A stretch of DNA of 64,000 nucleotides, taken from NCBI GenBank assembly GCA_032622095.1, contig CP136065.1, forward strand, positions 157,797,577-157,861,576. The letters are read 5' to 3'. This document shows, piece after piece, positions 1 through 63,178 of this stretch (position 1 is the first letter of the stretch; every line of letters begins with the position of its first letter). The position numbers were made by a program, and so were the translations under genes. Under the pieces are notes generated by a model. It did no database searches. It saw nothing but the letters and a program-made list of their open reading frames with translations, and had not been told where the DNA came from. This DNA comes from Siphonodentalium dalli. Its lineage: Eukaryota; Mollusca; Scaphopoda; Gadilida; Siphonodentaliidae.

Positions 1-788
1 TACTATGCCCCACATAAATCACAGACCCCTGTGACTTTGGCAGATAAACTGGTGAAAGAGAGTCTGTTTTTTCATGCATGCGCAGTGGCATTGTTTTGCG
101 CATGAACAGAGGCGGATATCGAGAAACGCTTTTTATCGTCGACAAAGGAGAATAATTTTTTTGTAAATAGCATGATCAAAGGGAGCCACAATATAATATA
201 CATGTATATTGGAATTGGAATAGACTGTCTTTTTGTGGGTATTATCTCTAATGAATAGGGTAAAACAATGGCATGCAGACGTATAATATAACTCAACAAA
301 TAATAGAATTCCGTATAGTTGTGCGTGCATTACACATTACATCGGAAACACTATAATGTCATGCAGGCTTCAGGTGGAGACCATTTAATGTTCAGGACGT
401 CAGTGTTCAAAGGGTTAATTAAATGGAATTTGGTATGTACAAGTACTAATGAACATGTTGATTCACTACAACAAAACACAGGTTAAGATCAAGATCGGTT
501 TCAGGTTGCTCATGTTGAATACTTTAGAGTTTCGTCCCTTTGTTGGAATTTTGTCTCAGTTTTTGTTTCTGGATAATAACTTTAGTTATTGTTGACTGAA
601 TGGAATGAAATTCCATAAGCAGGTTTGAGCTCGATTTTGGGTTCCGGCAATGGAATTTTACCACAGTTATCAACCTTTTTTATTTCAACATTTAAATTAT
701 ATAGCTTTATGGATGATAACTCTGGTTATGGTTACTTGATAACCACCAAACTTGGTATGTGTCATTGGAGCCACAAGGTTGTCTTAGG
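1..788. other. Intronic DNA upstream of the first visible exon
   Basis: No coding exon is visible here. The missing N-terminal exon(s) of the CLC gene should end in phase 1, supplying one base to the glycine codon completed at 1258, and I see no such exon, so they lie upstream of the window. About 526-742 is a diverged piece of dispersed repeat G (a 'ggataataactttag' motif followed by 'tggaatgaaat'). Bases 781-788 (gtcttagg) are the left target duplication of the MITE that follows. The longer open frames here are repeat-derived. Confidence 0.6.
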
Positions 789-1222
789 AAAGCCTGCAAA
801 TAGTGTGTCTGACATTTGCAGAATGAGGTACCAAGAGGGTGAATTTAGTGATGCTATCCTGCACAGTGGGCTAGCATCACCAAATTCACCCTTTGGGAAC
901 CTCATTCTGCTTTGGGCTCAACTGCTATGGGAGACTAGGATCAGAATAATGTTCCCCAGTTGATGTTCACCTATTAGTCACCTCGATTACGCATTTTATC
1001 TTCTGCAAATTAGGGGATATAGAAACTTCCCAGAAGGGAAAAAGTAACTAAAAACAATGTTAATTTGAGACTATAGATACGTCCCAGAAGATGAGTCCTA
1101 AGTAGAATGAGGTCCTCATAGGGTGAATTTGATGATGCTAACCCGCTGTGCAGGATAACATCACTAAATTCACCCTCTGGGACCTCATTCCGCAAATGAC
1201 AGACACGCTATTTGCAGGCTTG
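789..1222. mobile_element. hAT-like MITE, family A copy 1
   Basis: Non-autonomous element with terminal inverted repeats beginning c/aaagcctgcaaatag and no transposase. It is flanked by the identical 8-bp sequence gtcttagg (781-788 and 1223-1230), the duplication length typical of hAT elements. The interior has two hairpins (about 815-912 and 1107-1196), each pairing a 'gaatgaggtcc..agagggtgaattt' arm with its complement. The right end lies 35 bp from the 3' splice site of exon e1, so the insertion rebuilt the branch-point region of that intron. Confidence 0.8.
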
Positions 1223-1257
1223 GTCTTAGGATACTCATTGTCAAGACTTTTTTGTAG

Positions 1258-51734
<50,477 letters not shown>

Positions 51735-52176
51735 CCCACTGCGTCGAGGAAATTCATCCAGCTGCAGCGTACAGTATAGATTCCATGTCAAGATAGAATG
51801 TCTTAACAGAATGTGATATAATTTCTTAAGAGAATGTCTTACTTGCATATGTTACTGTCAGGCCAAGTTTAATTGGCCAACACCCAGGAATGTTGCCAGA
51901 TTGTCTTCATTTTGATGTCTCCAAATTTCCACCCCTTTAGAAATTTAATTTATTTGCAAAACTTGTGTTCGTTTAAACACTTTTCTTGCTGATACATCAA
52001 GATTCTCAACTGATGAACATTTCTGACAAACACTCCCTATATTATCGGAAATCTGTTACGACCAATGTCCCTCGCTGAGAGAAAAAAACAACAATTAATA
52101 AGCACATTTGTGATTAAATTGCCCACCGGTAGATATTGCAAGGTTTGCTTTAGAATGAATATACAGTCAATTCTAG

Positions 52177-52427
52177 TTAACCCTGTCTATACTATTATAA
52201 AATACTCATTAGTGAGGAGGTCCCTTAGGAAATGTTCAGATAATAAGTTCAACAAACGACATATTATCTGAACATTTCCCACCAATGAATATGAATCATT
52301 CTGCTTTGTATTATCTGTTTTCTGTCTGTTTTTATGACTTGAACACCCCTCTAAATGAATAATAGATTGTTCCAAAGTATATTTTTATAATTTGTCGGGA
52401 GAATCCATTCAGTATAGAAAGGGTTAA
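52177..52427. mobile_element. TTAA-flanked MITE, family E
   Basis: TTAA borders, ends ttaaccctgtctatac and agtatagaaagggttaa, with the paired cagataataagttcaac/ttatctgaac foldback. Confidence 0.8.
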
Positions 52428-52511
52428 GATGGTGCTGAGGTGTCCCAATTTTTGCACCCTCACAGATATCTCAGTTTCTCCCAGGTGGAAATTCAAAAGA
52501 CTTGATGCAAT

Positions 52512-52752
52512 TTAACCCTTCCAGGACTGGAGCTTCCTGAAAAAAAAACCCTGTGCCAATGCATTCTCCCATAGGGAGCCTTGCATATATCAGATAATGC
52601 ATTTGCCTAACATTATTTACCTTGACCTTGTAAGCCAGTGCATACTCTTATATATGCGAGGCTCCCTATGCGAGACTCACGTATATAAGAGAATGCACTG
52701 GAACAGGATCTTCAATGCTGCACCAACACAGCTCCCGTCATGAAAGAGTTAA
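52512..52752. mobile_element. TTAA-flanked MITE, family B copy 9
   Basis: TTAA borders. First hairpin half-deleted, second intact (tatatgcgaggctccctatg). Confidence 0.8.
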
Positions 52753-53086
52753 TTGCATTCATAGTAAACTGGACATCATTTATGAAATATAGGTACTTAT
52801 GTAATTCAAAGGGAGATTATTCATGAGTCAGAAATAGGTGACATGTTTTTGAGAACAAAAACTATTTCTAAAACTAATTAAATTGGACTTATTTAATTCC
52901 TTATGAAAATCACAAAAAGTTGTTTGTTTGCTCAAGCAGACTCATTTTGGTAAGAAAAATTGGAAAAACTGGAAAACGAGCATGAGTGCCAAATTGCACA
53001 AACTATCATTTCAGAGAAAATAGACCAGTGCTTTCACTAGTTAAGTGTTATAGTTTTTCAATGAATCTACTAGTTTAAAGATTGGT

Positions 53087-53168
53087 TCATTTATGGATGA
53101 TTTATTTTATTTATGGATGATATAGTTTATTTATGGATGATATAGTTTATTTATGGATGATATAGTTG
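53087..53168. repeat. 24-bp tandem repeat, about 3.4 units
   Basis: Unit tttatttatggatgatatag repeated with the last two copies identical. Confidence 0.85.
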
Positions 53169-53249
53169 TTGAAAAATTGCATGGCTATCAATGCTGAAAG
53201 AGCTATCTCTGCACAACCTTATTGCATATTATTCTGTAAAAATTTTCAG

Positions 53250-53483
53250 TTAATCCATTCTATACTAAATTGATTCTCCCAACCAGTTATAAAAGTATAC
53301 ATTGGAATGGTTTATTATTCATCTGGAGGGGTGTTCAGAAAAATGAGCAGATGACAGACAGGCGAAAAGATAATAGAAGTGAAGAAAATTTCATTTTCAT
53401 TGGAGGGAAATGTTTAGATAATAAATTCCACAAACAACATTTCATACTGCTCGTCAACGAATATTTAGTAAAGGAAGGATTAA
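53250..53483. mobile_element. TTAA-flanked MITE, family E
   Basis: TTAA borders, ends ttaatccattctatactaaa and tttagtaaaggaaggattaa. Gives the clearest view of the E interior (gatgacagacaggcgaaaag). Confidence 0.8.
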
Positions 53484-54143
53484 AACTACAATAGGCCTTC
53501 AAAGTGGGTTCATGTGAAAAAATAAAAAAAGTCTGTGAAATTATCATCACCAAGAAAAACATTGAAAAATAGATTGACTTTGTTCTTATGTTCCTTATCA
53601 ATAATTCTGGGATAATGACATTTCACATTTCTGTTACAAAGCAAGTTATTTTATCCTCTAATAGTTGGTCAAAGTTTGACAAAATTTTGAGGGTATACAT
53701 TGAATGTTTTCTGCAAAATGAGATTTACAAACAATACATTTGAGTTGTAATTGTTATCGCTGATGTTTTTTTATAAAATGACTGGTGCTGTAACAGTAAT
53801 GTTTACATAATGGTTTTAACATGAAAAATTCTGATTTTGGAGAGTTATCAATAATAAATATAAAAACAAAGTTTATATATATTCTCCTAGGTGAAGATGT
53901 TTTTAGGCGGTGGCCATGCAAAGATAATATCCCACTTCTCAGGCCAAAAGTTTTATAAGCATGCACAAATGCGATTTTATATTTGATCTGTTCCCCGTAG
54001 CCAATGTTTCCCGAACAGATGTCCTTAAAAGTTTTTTGATAGATCCTGTGTAATTTACTTTATCCAAAATCAGCCAATCAAGTATCATTGACACATTTTT
54101 TTGTCAATTTTGACTGAGATTGGAGTCGCCTATCTTCATGTTT

Positions 54144-54358
54144 TTAATCCTTTGTGTGCCAAGCCTGATTTTTATATCAACCGATATTTTCTTGATCATT
54201 TTTCAAATTTATTGATTATAATAATGTGATACATTGATGGAAAGAGCTCTTAGAGCTCTTTCCATCAATGTATCACATTATTATAATCAATAAATTTGAA
54301 AAATGATCAAGGAAATATGGGTTGATACAAAAATCGGACTTGGCACTGAAAGAGTTAA
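54144..54358. mobile_element. TTAA-flanked palindromic MITE, family C copy 3
   Basis: Near-perfect palindrome, centre agctcttagagct. Left end partly mutated (ttaatcctttgtgtgccaag). Confidence 0.9.
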
Positions 54359-55558
54359 CAGATGTTTGAACATAGTTACCAATTACAGTAATAAATCAGA
54401 AATCTGAACCAGGAAATGGGTCTGTTCTATCCTACTTATGTTCATGTTTGTACAAATAATGTACCGCAATTATTTTGTAGTGTCAGATATTCCTCGTTAT
54501 ATTAAACGAGAATAAAAGGTTGCACATGCGGGTTTTCTGGACCATTCACATTGGCCTGTAAAATGGGAAATTGACTTGACTGGCCTTATATCTCTTTATC
54601 ATATCCATAAATATCCATTGCTCTGCTCTGGTTCAGCTTAATTCCCTTTGATCAAATTTGATTGACTTTTATCAAAATAATTATGTCTTTGTTACAGATT
54701 TCTTGAAATATACCAGATTGTACTGAAATGTTCATTACCATTGCTGGGTTTCCTCTTTTTGGGTTTCCTCTTTTTAGTATTATTAAGGGGTCATATTTAT
54801 ATTTATATTTTGTGGTAAGTGCTATGAAGAACCTCACGAAATTTAAAAATACATACTTTTAAGTGCCAAATAACAGTACCTGGTGATAATTCTTACAAAA
54901 ACAAATAACAGAGTGTGGAATAACAGTACAGGGTGGAAATTCTTGCAAAACAAATAACAGTCGAGTGTGGAATAATAGTAGGCCTACAGGCTGGAATTTT
55001 CATTCGCGACACTGCCATATTCACAAATAAAATTCACTAAATATTCCACCATGTACTATTACCTCTGTACATTATGTTGGTCTGTGGGTTGTTGTGTGCC
55101 ATTACATGATAACTCCTTAAGATGTGACCAATATTTAGTTAAATTTCAGTTATTTAGTGCTAATACTAGTAATTATCGGAATATTGAAGATAAGTTCACC
55201 CAATTCTTTAGCAAAAATAAATCGGGTCAAATAACAATCGTACAGGGGGGGGATTTTTCCCAAGAAATAACAAGTGTACATGAATGCTTATTTGGCACTG
55301 GAGAGTATGTGGTCCTTCCTGATACAGAGAACAAAGCACTCATTTATTTTAGATGTATTCAGGGTTTTAGTCAGGATGAGAGTAAGCACAATATTTCTAC
55401 ATAACTTTCTAACATAAATGGTCACTTCCAGAAAGTCAAGCAGTACCCCATCTTATACAATACAATGTGATTTAAGTTGCCAACATGATCAACATTGACT
55501 AATTAATGTGTCCATGCCATGTACTTTGAAGGTTAATGCATGAGAAAAAATGTTTACA

Positions 55559-55740
55559 TTAACCCTACCATTACTGGAGCTTTCTGAAATTTGCAAAGAA
55601 CCTGTGCCAATGCATTATCTTATATATGCTAGTCTCCCATAGGTAGCTCACATATATAAGAGAATACATTGGCCTAATAATGTTTACCTTGTCCTTGTAA
55701 GCCAGTACATTCTGATATATATGTGAGACTCCCTATAGAT
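55559..55740. mobile_element. Family B copy 10 (3' truncated)
   Basis: Left TTAA and first hairpin present. The second hairpin is cut off where family E sequence begins. Confidence 0.7.
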
Positions 55741-55744
55741 ATAC

Positions 55745-55976
55745 TAGTATGTATGGATTATAAAAGTATATATTGGAATGGCCTATTATTCAATTGGAGG
55801 GTGTTCTTGAAAATTTAGCAGACTACAGTCAGATGAAAAGAGAATGCAAGAGCAGAAGACTTCATATTCATTGGTGGGAAATGTTTAGATAATAAGTTCA
55901 AACTTGTTGAACTTATTATCTGAATATTTCCTAAGGGAACTACTCGTCAATGAGTATTTAGAGTAGAAAGGGTTTA
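55745..55976. mobile_element. Family E MITE (5' truncated)
   Basis: Begins within 'ttataaaagtatatattgg' and ends gagtagaaagggtttaa. The cagataataagttcaaac foldback is complete. Confidence 0.7.
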
Positions 55977-58129
55977 ATATAGATAGAGGCTCGAGCCCTG
56001 AATATATCTTCAAATACACGATGAACAAAGCTCTGAGAAAATGCCTCACAAAGCCTTTGTAATCCCTTGTTCACATATAAGTTTATGTTTTCTTATTGCA
56101 AATTTCATCATTATCTATGATGGCTGTGTTTTTCGCTAGCTCTGATTCACACAGATTTAGAGTGTGCTGTATTTGTTACATGTCTATGTATGGCTGTTGA
56201 TTGTCATTGTTTTGTTTGCATGAATTTATTCATATTTATTCACCCCCCTCATATAACAATACTCATATGTTGTTGTTTTTTTCATTCAACAAAATCTATT
56301 TCTTTCGGGCTATTAGTGATGGGCCTAGTTTGAATGGCAGATGTTATAAAAATTAGAAGCATACAAAGATATTCGGAAATGGATTTCATATTTAAATTAA
56401 TACTTTATATTGTAATTGCACATTTTGTATGTGTTTGTCCAATTTTCATGGTTCTTGAAAACCACAAAATAATATTTGTGGTTCTTGAAAAATACAAAAT
56501 AATTAAAAACCCACCAAAAATGTTCATCAACATAATAATTTCCAACTCATACTATTGTGGTCACCATTTTTTTGGAAATACTATGCAGGAGCTAACTCAA
56601 TGGATGGATCCATAGCCAGTCAAAATGGGTGGCGCAAAGCCATTGTTAGGAGATGCAATCGGCTGCTGAAATACATTAATTGATTTTTTACAGCCTGTGA
56701 TTATGCTAGTTTATACACACAAGAACAAACCTTGTAGGTCGATAAACTCAAATTTTAGGGTCAACCTAGAAAAAATTCGCACTAAGTTGGTTTTTATACC
56801 ATTTTGAAAAGGAAGCTCTCCTCTATAGCATATCTAAAATCCGCTTTGAGCATTTTTTGTAATTCAAGATGGCGTCCAAGATGGCTGCCATTTTCCTATA
56901 AGTCAGCTTGATGCAATTATAGTGAGAACATCTTGTCATATGTATACACATGTATACATTTTTGTAAAGCTATGACATAACGCCATCTTTATGTGACAAA
57001 ATTGGAACTCCCCGTCCAAGATGGCCGCCAAAATGGCAACCGGAAGTGGAATTTTTTTCCTTTTTTTACTAATACTCTTAAGATAAGTTTCTGTGGTTTG
57101 GAACTGGTTGAGAATTGTGACTTTATTTTGTATATAGCATATTAACTGACCATTGCAGCAATGAAATATGCTTTTCGTGGGGTCCACACCCCTTCCGATC
57201 ACTCAAAAATTCGAGTTTACAAAACACGGTATAACATTTCACAAAAGATCCCCTTTGGGATTCTGGTCATATTTCACCAAGAAGTGGGAAGAACTTTGCA
57301 ATGTAAGTGATGCATTCTATATCTTATTCATATTTGAACTCAATGGTACCAAAATAATGTCACTTTGGCTCAAAATGGCTGTCAAAATGGCCGCCAAAAT
57401 ATGGAAAATGGTAATTATTATCCCGTGTGCCATGCAACCGCTTACAAGTTGTGATGATGTACACAAATGACTATTCTGTCTTATATACATTGAATACCAA
57501 CATTTCTCATGCACCTTGATTAATGTTTTCTATTTATTATTCTATTCTGTAATTACCAGAATTATGGGATTTTTCTATCACAAACAACATCAAACTTGGC
57601 CAAAAAAATAACTTTTCATGTTTGGACCATTTTTGTCAATTAAAATGGAACTATCTTTAGTATCAAAGGTTCTTTTTATTTTGATATGCCTTAAATATGG
57701 CATAGTGTGGTGCTTTAGACAATATTACTCAAGATGACTTGCAAAATGTTTATATTCCGAACACTGTTCTCTGCTGTTCCGAAATGGTAGCAAATTGTGA
57801 CTCACTTGGTTATTAAACATGATACTTAATCAACTGACAACTTAATCTTATATTATGGTTGTCCCAGAAAACCTTATGAGGTACGACAAATTCATTTTAA
57901 GGGATGCAGTATGGATTTTGCCGAACACATCTTTTGGGATTCTGTCCATGTTTTTTAACGGAAACGGACATAACGTTGAAACTGAACTGAATGGTATCAT
58001 ATTACGTGGCTACTCTGACCTATTAGCATCAAAATTGATTAACTTATAAACTATTGTCAGGAAAATCATTTTCTTCACATTGCATATAAAACGCAATTAA
58101 TGTGGAGAACACTCTGATATTACCCCTAT

Positions 58130-59505
58130 CGATTAACATATCCTTGATTTATTGTGGAAAGCGATAGTCACACAAAGGTGCACCAGTACAAATCACACAT
58201 GAGTAAGCAGTCACTCCATATTTACATGAACACCACGTAAATGGACATGTGCCACTCGCTGTATAGACATACACCCCACCCATTACCACAATTGGGTTTA
58301 CCCATACACCAACGCGTGGCCCTATAGCCATGAATAACCATGCAGACACACCAGGAATACTCATACACCTCACATGACCTTGATACATATTCACTACATA
58401 TATGAACAAAGTAACCTCTTGTATACCTATTCGCCTAGCCATAGGCCATACAGTCACTCCATGTATATTTATTTGCCACAAGCATAGCTATACAGCCACT
58501 AAAGATATACATATACACCTCACCGATGACCATACAGTCACTCCATACCTGTTCGCTACGTCCATGATCATACATCACTTCTTGTATACCTATTTGCCTC
58601 ACCAGTGGTCATACAGTCTCACTCCCTGTATATATACATATTTGCGACACCCGTGGCCATATAGCCACTCAAGATATACATACACACCCAACCCAAAACT
58701 ATAGTGTCCTCCAGGTATATACATATAGACCTCACAAAAGTGGCCTTACAGCACCTCTAGATATATCAATGTCTCGTACCGTGCATACGGCCATTCATAC
58801 ACCCCAGACTTGCATATAGACCTGACCCATGACAATACAGCCTATCTCTGTATACACATAAACCACATTCGTGATCATAGTCACTCCTTGTATATGAATT
58901 CACCCCACCATTAATTTTGCCATACCTATCTACATATTGTACAATTTGGCCGTGCCATGGCCATGTAGTCACTCATGATATACATATACACCTCACCCAT
59001 GACGCGTCACTCCATGTGTATATATATACCTCATCAATGGCCATACAGCCCTTCTAGATATACCAATACCCGCACACACAGCCATTCATACAATTCAGAC
59101 AATACAGCTCAATCGTGACAATTCAGCCACTAGCTGTATACATATACACCCTCTCCATGAGCATTCAGATATTCACTGTATGCTTGTACACACCACCAAT
59201 AACAATACAATAGTCTCTACATATAAACATATACATCTCACCCATCACCATGAGGTCACTCGCTATATACACTAGCCGCCAATGGCCATCAAAGTGTACT
59301 CTAGGTATGCATATACACTTCAACAATGACCGTGCAGTCATTTCATGTACACATTGCCCATAACCATACAACAACACCCTATGTATACATACACCCATTC
59401 ATTGCCATACATCGAACATATGTATACATATACACTCACCCATTACAATACAGCCACCCAATGTACATATGTACAGCCCACCCCTCACCACACAGTCACT
59501 CCATA
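58130..59505. repeat. Degenerate minisatellite in the foldback core, part 1
   Basis: Many divergent units of roughly 45-50 bp built from 'ccatacagtcactcc', 'tgtatacatatacacc' and 'tcacccatgacc'. The long open frames here on both strands come from this periodicity, not from genes. It resumes at about 60090-60360. Confidence 0.8.
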
Positions 59506-59507
59506 TA

Positions 59508-60090
59508 TAAGCCTTTTTGCTGGTTCGCGATTTTCAAGATGGCTGATGGTTCCATATGGTCCGATTCCTAGCTTTTTATCCAACCGACCGGTAAAAGCCG
59601 GTAAAAGGTCAAAGTTGAGAAGTAGCATCCATTTCGACCATTTGTAAACATTCGACAGCTGAGTGCGAGAATTTTTTATCAACATTTTATGGTTTAATTT
59701 AATTTATTCTGAGTGCAACTACGTGTTTAAGAATTGTTTTGTGGCCATGTCATCTATAGAGTTAGGATCTGGTGACGATGCAGACATTCAGACGCCCTTT
59801 TTTGTCAACGAACTTCCCATAAGTTACTGATAAATAGCGAGTTCTTGCGTTAAAAAAATAACTCAAAAACATACGTGATACATCCAATCCATCTACTGTG
59901 CGAAACCTATGTATCGTATGTATCCAGGGTGAGTGTTTAAATAGTTTTATGAAGTTCTCGCACAGGCGATACAATAACGACCTGTTGCCATTTTATTTTG
60001 CGAATTCCCAGACTGGAGTCATATGCTAAACATAGATGCTACTTGTTAACTTTGACCTCCGGAGACCAAATGGCGGATTCGCCGCGAGTA
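59508..60090. mobile_element. Inverted-end element nested in the minisatellite
   Basis: The left part (ttcgcgattttcaagatggc; aaggtcaaagttgagaagta) pairs imperfectly with the right part (taacttttgacctcc-like sequence; atggcggattcgccgcga). It interrupts the minisatellite, which continues at 60090. Non-coding. Confidence 0.6.
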
Positions 60091-60360
60091 AGTGAAATCA
60101 CTTATACATACAGGACAGTGTAGCTGCTCTCGTTATGACCATACACCACTTCAATGACCAGACAGCCACTCACTGTAAACATGTTCACATCACCATACAG
60201 CTACTCCTTATATACCTATACATCTCACTATGGACATCCCATCCATGACCATATAGTCACACATTGTATAACTATTCACATCAATCATGAATACAATAAC
60301 TCCATGTATACCTACTCACCTCGCCTATGACCATCCAGTCAACAGACATACACACTGTAT
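60090..60360. repeat. Degenerate minisatellite in the foldback core, part 2
   Basis: Continuation of the 58130-59505 array, with the same gaccatacag/cactc/tgtatacct motifs, up to the right arm of the foldback. Confidence 0.7.
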
Positions 60361-61883
60361 TAAGTTGATCAATGTTGATGCTAATGGGCCAGAATAGCCA
60401 CATAATATGATCCCTCTCAGTTCCGTTTCAACATTCTGCCCATTTCCGTTCAAAAACAAGGAAGCTTTTGGCAAATTCCATATTGCTTTGATTGCGATTT
60501 TTTGCCGATTTTGATATCAGGTTTGTGACAGAAAATTTCGAATAATTCTGGTAATTTCGGTGGTTAAAATAGTAACAAATACCTAAGGTGCATCAGAAAT
60601 GTTAGTACTCAAGCTATATGAGACAGAATAGTCAATTGTGTGCATCATCACAACTTGTAAGCAGTTGCATGGCACGCTGGGATAATAATTACCATTTTCC
60701 ATATTTTGGCGGCCATTTTGGCAGCCATTTTGAGCCAAAGTGACAATTTTGGTACCATCGAGTTCGAATATCAATAAGATATAGAATGGATCACTTACAT
60801 TGCACAGTTCTTCCCACTTCTTGATGAAATATGATTAGAATCTTGGGGATATTTTGTGAAATGTTATACCGCGTTTTGTAAAATCAAATTTTTGAGTGAT
60901 CAGAAGGGGTGTGGACACCACGAACAGCTTATTTCATTGCTCCAATGGTCAGTTAACATGCTAAATACAAAATAAAGTCACAATTCTCAACCAGTTCCAA
61001 ACCATAGAAACTTATCTTAAAGATATTAGTAAAAAACATAAAAACTCCACTTCCAGTCACCATTTTGGTGGCCATCTTGAACGGGGAGTTCCAATTTTGG
61101 CACATAAAGGTGGCGTGATGTCTTAGCTTCATTAAAATGTGTACATGTGTATACATAATATAACAAGATGTTCTCACTATAATTGCATCAAGCTGACTTA
61201 TAGGAAAATGGCAGCCATGTTGGACGCCATCTTGAATTACAAAAAATGCTCAAAGCGGATTTTAGCGGATTTTGGATATGTTATAGAGGATATATTCCTC
61301 TTCAAAATGGTATACAAACCAACTTAGTGCAAATTTTTTCTAGGTCAAACCTTTTATCGACCAGACTATTGTTCTCATCTTCATATTTGAAAAATATAAG
61401 TGTCACGCAAAATGAAAAACAATTATATAGTCATGGATAAATTCTCATCATCCGTGCACAAATCGCAAGTTCAGTAGATTATGATTTGTCAACAAAAACT
61501 TTTTCTGACAACAGCCAATTTAACACTGAAAGTATGCACGAATATCCAAATTAATGTGAACAAAGATGTCGTAAGAATTTTCAATGCAGCAAACAATCGT
61601 AGAATATATCTGCTAATAATTAATTGATTGATAGCTGTGGAAAGATCCATTGACCTAAGGTATATTCAAAGTCCAGGTGACGTAATTGACTTATGCCATT
61701 AATAGATTGTGGGTACATTTTTATGGTCTAGATTAGATTATTCAGATGTTGGCTTCAGTAAATAAAGACCATGATCAATGATTCTGAACAGGTACTTTTG
61801 CCCACCTCATGTTGGCTTATGTAATAATATCTCATCATTAGCTTTATCCACAGCATGAAACAAAAGCTCAACCTAACAACCTG

Positions 61884-62284
61884 TTAACCCTTTACCCAAC
61901 AGAAGGCCCCTGTGCCAATGCATTCTCTTATATATGCGAGTCGACCATAGGTCGCCTCGCATATATAAGAGAATGCATTGGCTTAACACATTAAAAATTA
62001 TAAAATTGTTAAAGAATGTAAGAAAAAATGGTAAAAAGTGTTAAAAAAAGATTTTTTTTTAGGCCAATGCATTCTCTTATATATGCGAGGCGACCTATGG
62101 TCGACTCGCATATATAAGAGAATGCATTGGCACAGGGCATAACTGTAACTATCACAATGTGGTCAAGGAGCCGGTTCCAATGATATCCATATGTGTATGG
62201 TTCTATTGAGACAGACCGAAGATATTTTAGGCTGTTGAAGCTTTATTTGGCCGGTTGTGGCCCGTTTGTTGGGTAAAGGGTTAA
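61884..62284. mobile_element. Long TTAA element related to family B
   Basis: Perfect 17-bp inverted ends ttaaccctttacccaac / gttgggtaaagggttaa and TTAA borders. Inside are two nearly perfect hairpins of the family B type (gccaatgcattctcttatat, tatgcgag), followed by extra right-hand sequence that other B copies lack. It may be a longer relative or parental form. Confidence 0.8.
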
Positions 62285-62359
62285 TTACACCTACCCGAAT
62301 GCGCAATTTCCGACGGCCTGCCAAGGTGGCAGCACTCGTTTTAGTCAGTCAGGAGAATG

Positions 62360-63060
62360 ATGTATTATTTATTTATTTATTATTTATTGCATTTATTGAG
62401 CACACATTCCACGCATGTGTTCACATGTGCAGCAACATCATACATAAGAAATAATACAAAAATTAATTCTAGCAATATGTCCCTGAAATCTGTTTAGTCA
62501 CTTTTAAAAACTAATTTGAAGAAATTTGTCTTGAAAAGTTTACAGGCACTCAAGAAGATTCCAACAGCCATGAATGTCATCCGGAAATGTGTTCCATAGT
62601 GATGGAGCACAGGCACAGAAAGCCCGATCTCAAGAGTGGCTATAGCTTCTATACTCTTGCAAGTAATTCATACCATTTGAACAGTGTTCAATACCTGGGC
62701 TTATCCTATCATTAACAAGTTCTGCAAATATATTGGGAAACAATGTCATATCTCATCTTGAACGACAGCACCAAAATTTTTAATTGACTCGATACTTTGC
62801 AAGCAATGTAATGTTTTTAAGATGGGTGTATCATCACGCTTTGATTTTCGGCAAACAATTCTGGCGGCTGTGTTTTATACTCTCTGCAGTTTATATAGAA
62901 GTGAATTGGCAATGTCAAATAATCACCTGTTCATAATGTCTAGCTCAGAACTGACCAGCAACTGTATGTTGGTCGTAGGAGAGAGTAATTATGGTATGTC
63001 GAGCAGAGTATTGGTGCATTGGCAATGTCATGTATCGATGTAATTCAAAAAATATATCAA
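62360..63060 (-). pseudogene. Decayed non-LTR retrotransposon: C-terminal end of reverse transcriptase ORF (CR1/L2-like)
   Basis: On the minus strand, broken by stops and frameshifts, the sequence reads LLYKLQRV, NTAARIV and DDTPILKTLH, then farther on DRAFCACAPSLWNTFPDDIH. These match the typical ...LQRVQNxAARI...PxLKxLHWL...RAFxxxAPxLWNxLP tail of CR1/L2-type ORF2 proteins. The tail ends in an A/T-rich tract at 62360-62395 (the element's 3' end). It is 5'-truncated, as usual for LINE copies, and inactive. Confidence 0.75.
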
Positions 63061-63178
63061 GATCATTATAGAGGTCAAGGTCAAATTGGCATTGCATGAA
63101 ATGTATACAATGGGCATAGTGAAGTTAATGTTACAGTAATTCAGGTTTGGTTGTTATTTATTTACTGATTTTTTCGTT

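Larger units (their letters stand above)
51735..56724. other. 3' flank of the CLC gene
   Basis: The 3' untranslated region begins here, but its end cannot be fixed: AATAAA-like strings occur only in repeats or several kilobases away (for example near 53417 and 54511). Contains E, B and C family MITEs listed separately. A degenerate repeat of about 55 bp (ataacagtac..ggtg.aattcttgcaaaa) covers 54858-55010 and fades into 55051-55404. I found nothing in 55977-56724. Confidence 0.6.
56725..61370. mobile_element. Giant foldback element, family J (about 4.6 kb)
   Basis: Two arms of about 880 bp (56725-57605 and 60490-61370) are inverted repeats of each other over their full length. Shared landmarks include 'caagatggcgtccaagatgg', 'tgaccattg', 'ggggtgtggac' and 'ttctcaaccagttcc' motifs. 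The 2.9-kb centre holds a minisatellite, itself interrupted by a smaller inverted-end element. No transposase is seen. The architecture resembles foldback/TU-type elements of other animals. The arms differ by scattered substitutions, so it is not newly made. Confidence 0.8.

Noticed and set aside
625-963. 112-codon + strand frame
   Set aside because: Runs through a G-repeat fragment and into a family A MITE hairpin; repeat-derived.
55051-55404. 117-codon + strand frame downstream of the CLC gene
   Set aside because: It lies in and next to a degenerate repeat of about 55 bp (54858-55010) with similar words, and shows no family I know. I would not call it a gene without expression evidence.
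57168-57470. 100-codon frame rich in KMAVKMAAK
   Set aside because: Comes from the 'aaaatggccgccaaaatgg' words of the foldback arm; the mirrored arm has no equivalent intact frame.
58149-59685. Several 65-110-codon open frames on both strands
   Set aside because: They arise from the minisatellite in the foldback core; the translations are repeats of the same few words and have no initiation or splice context.
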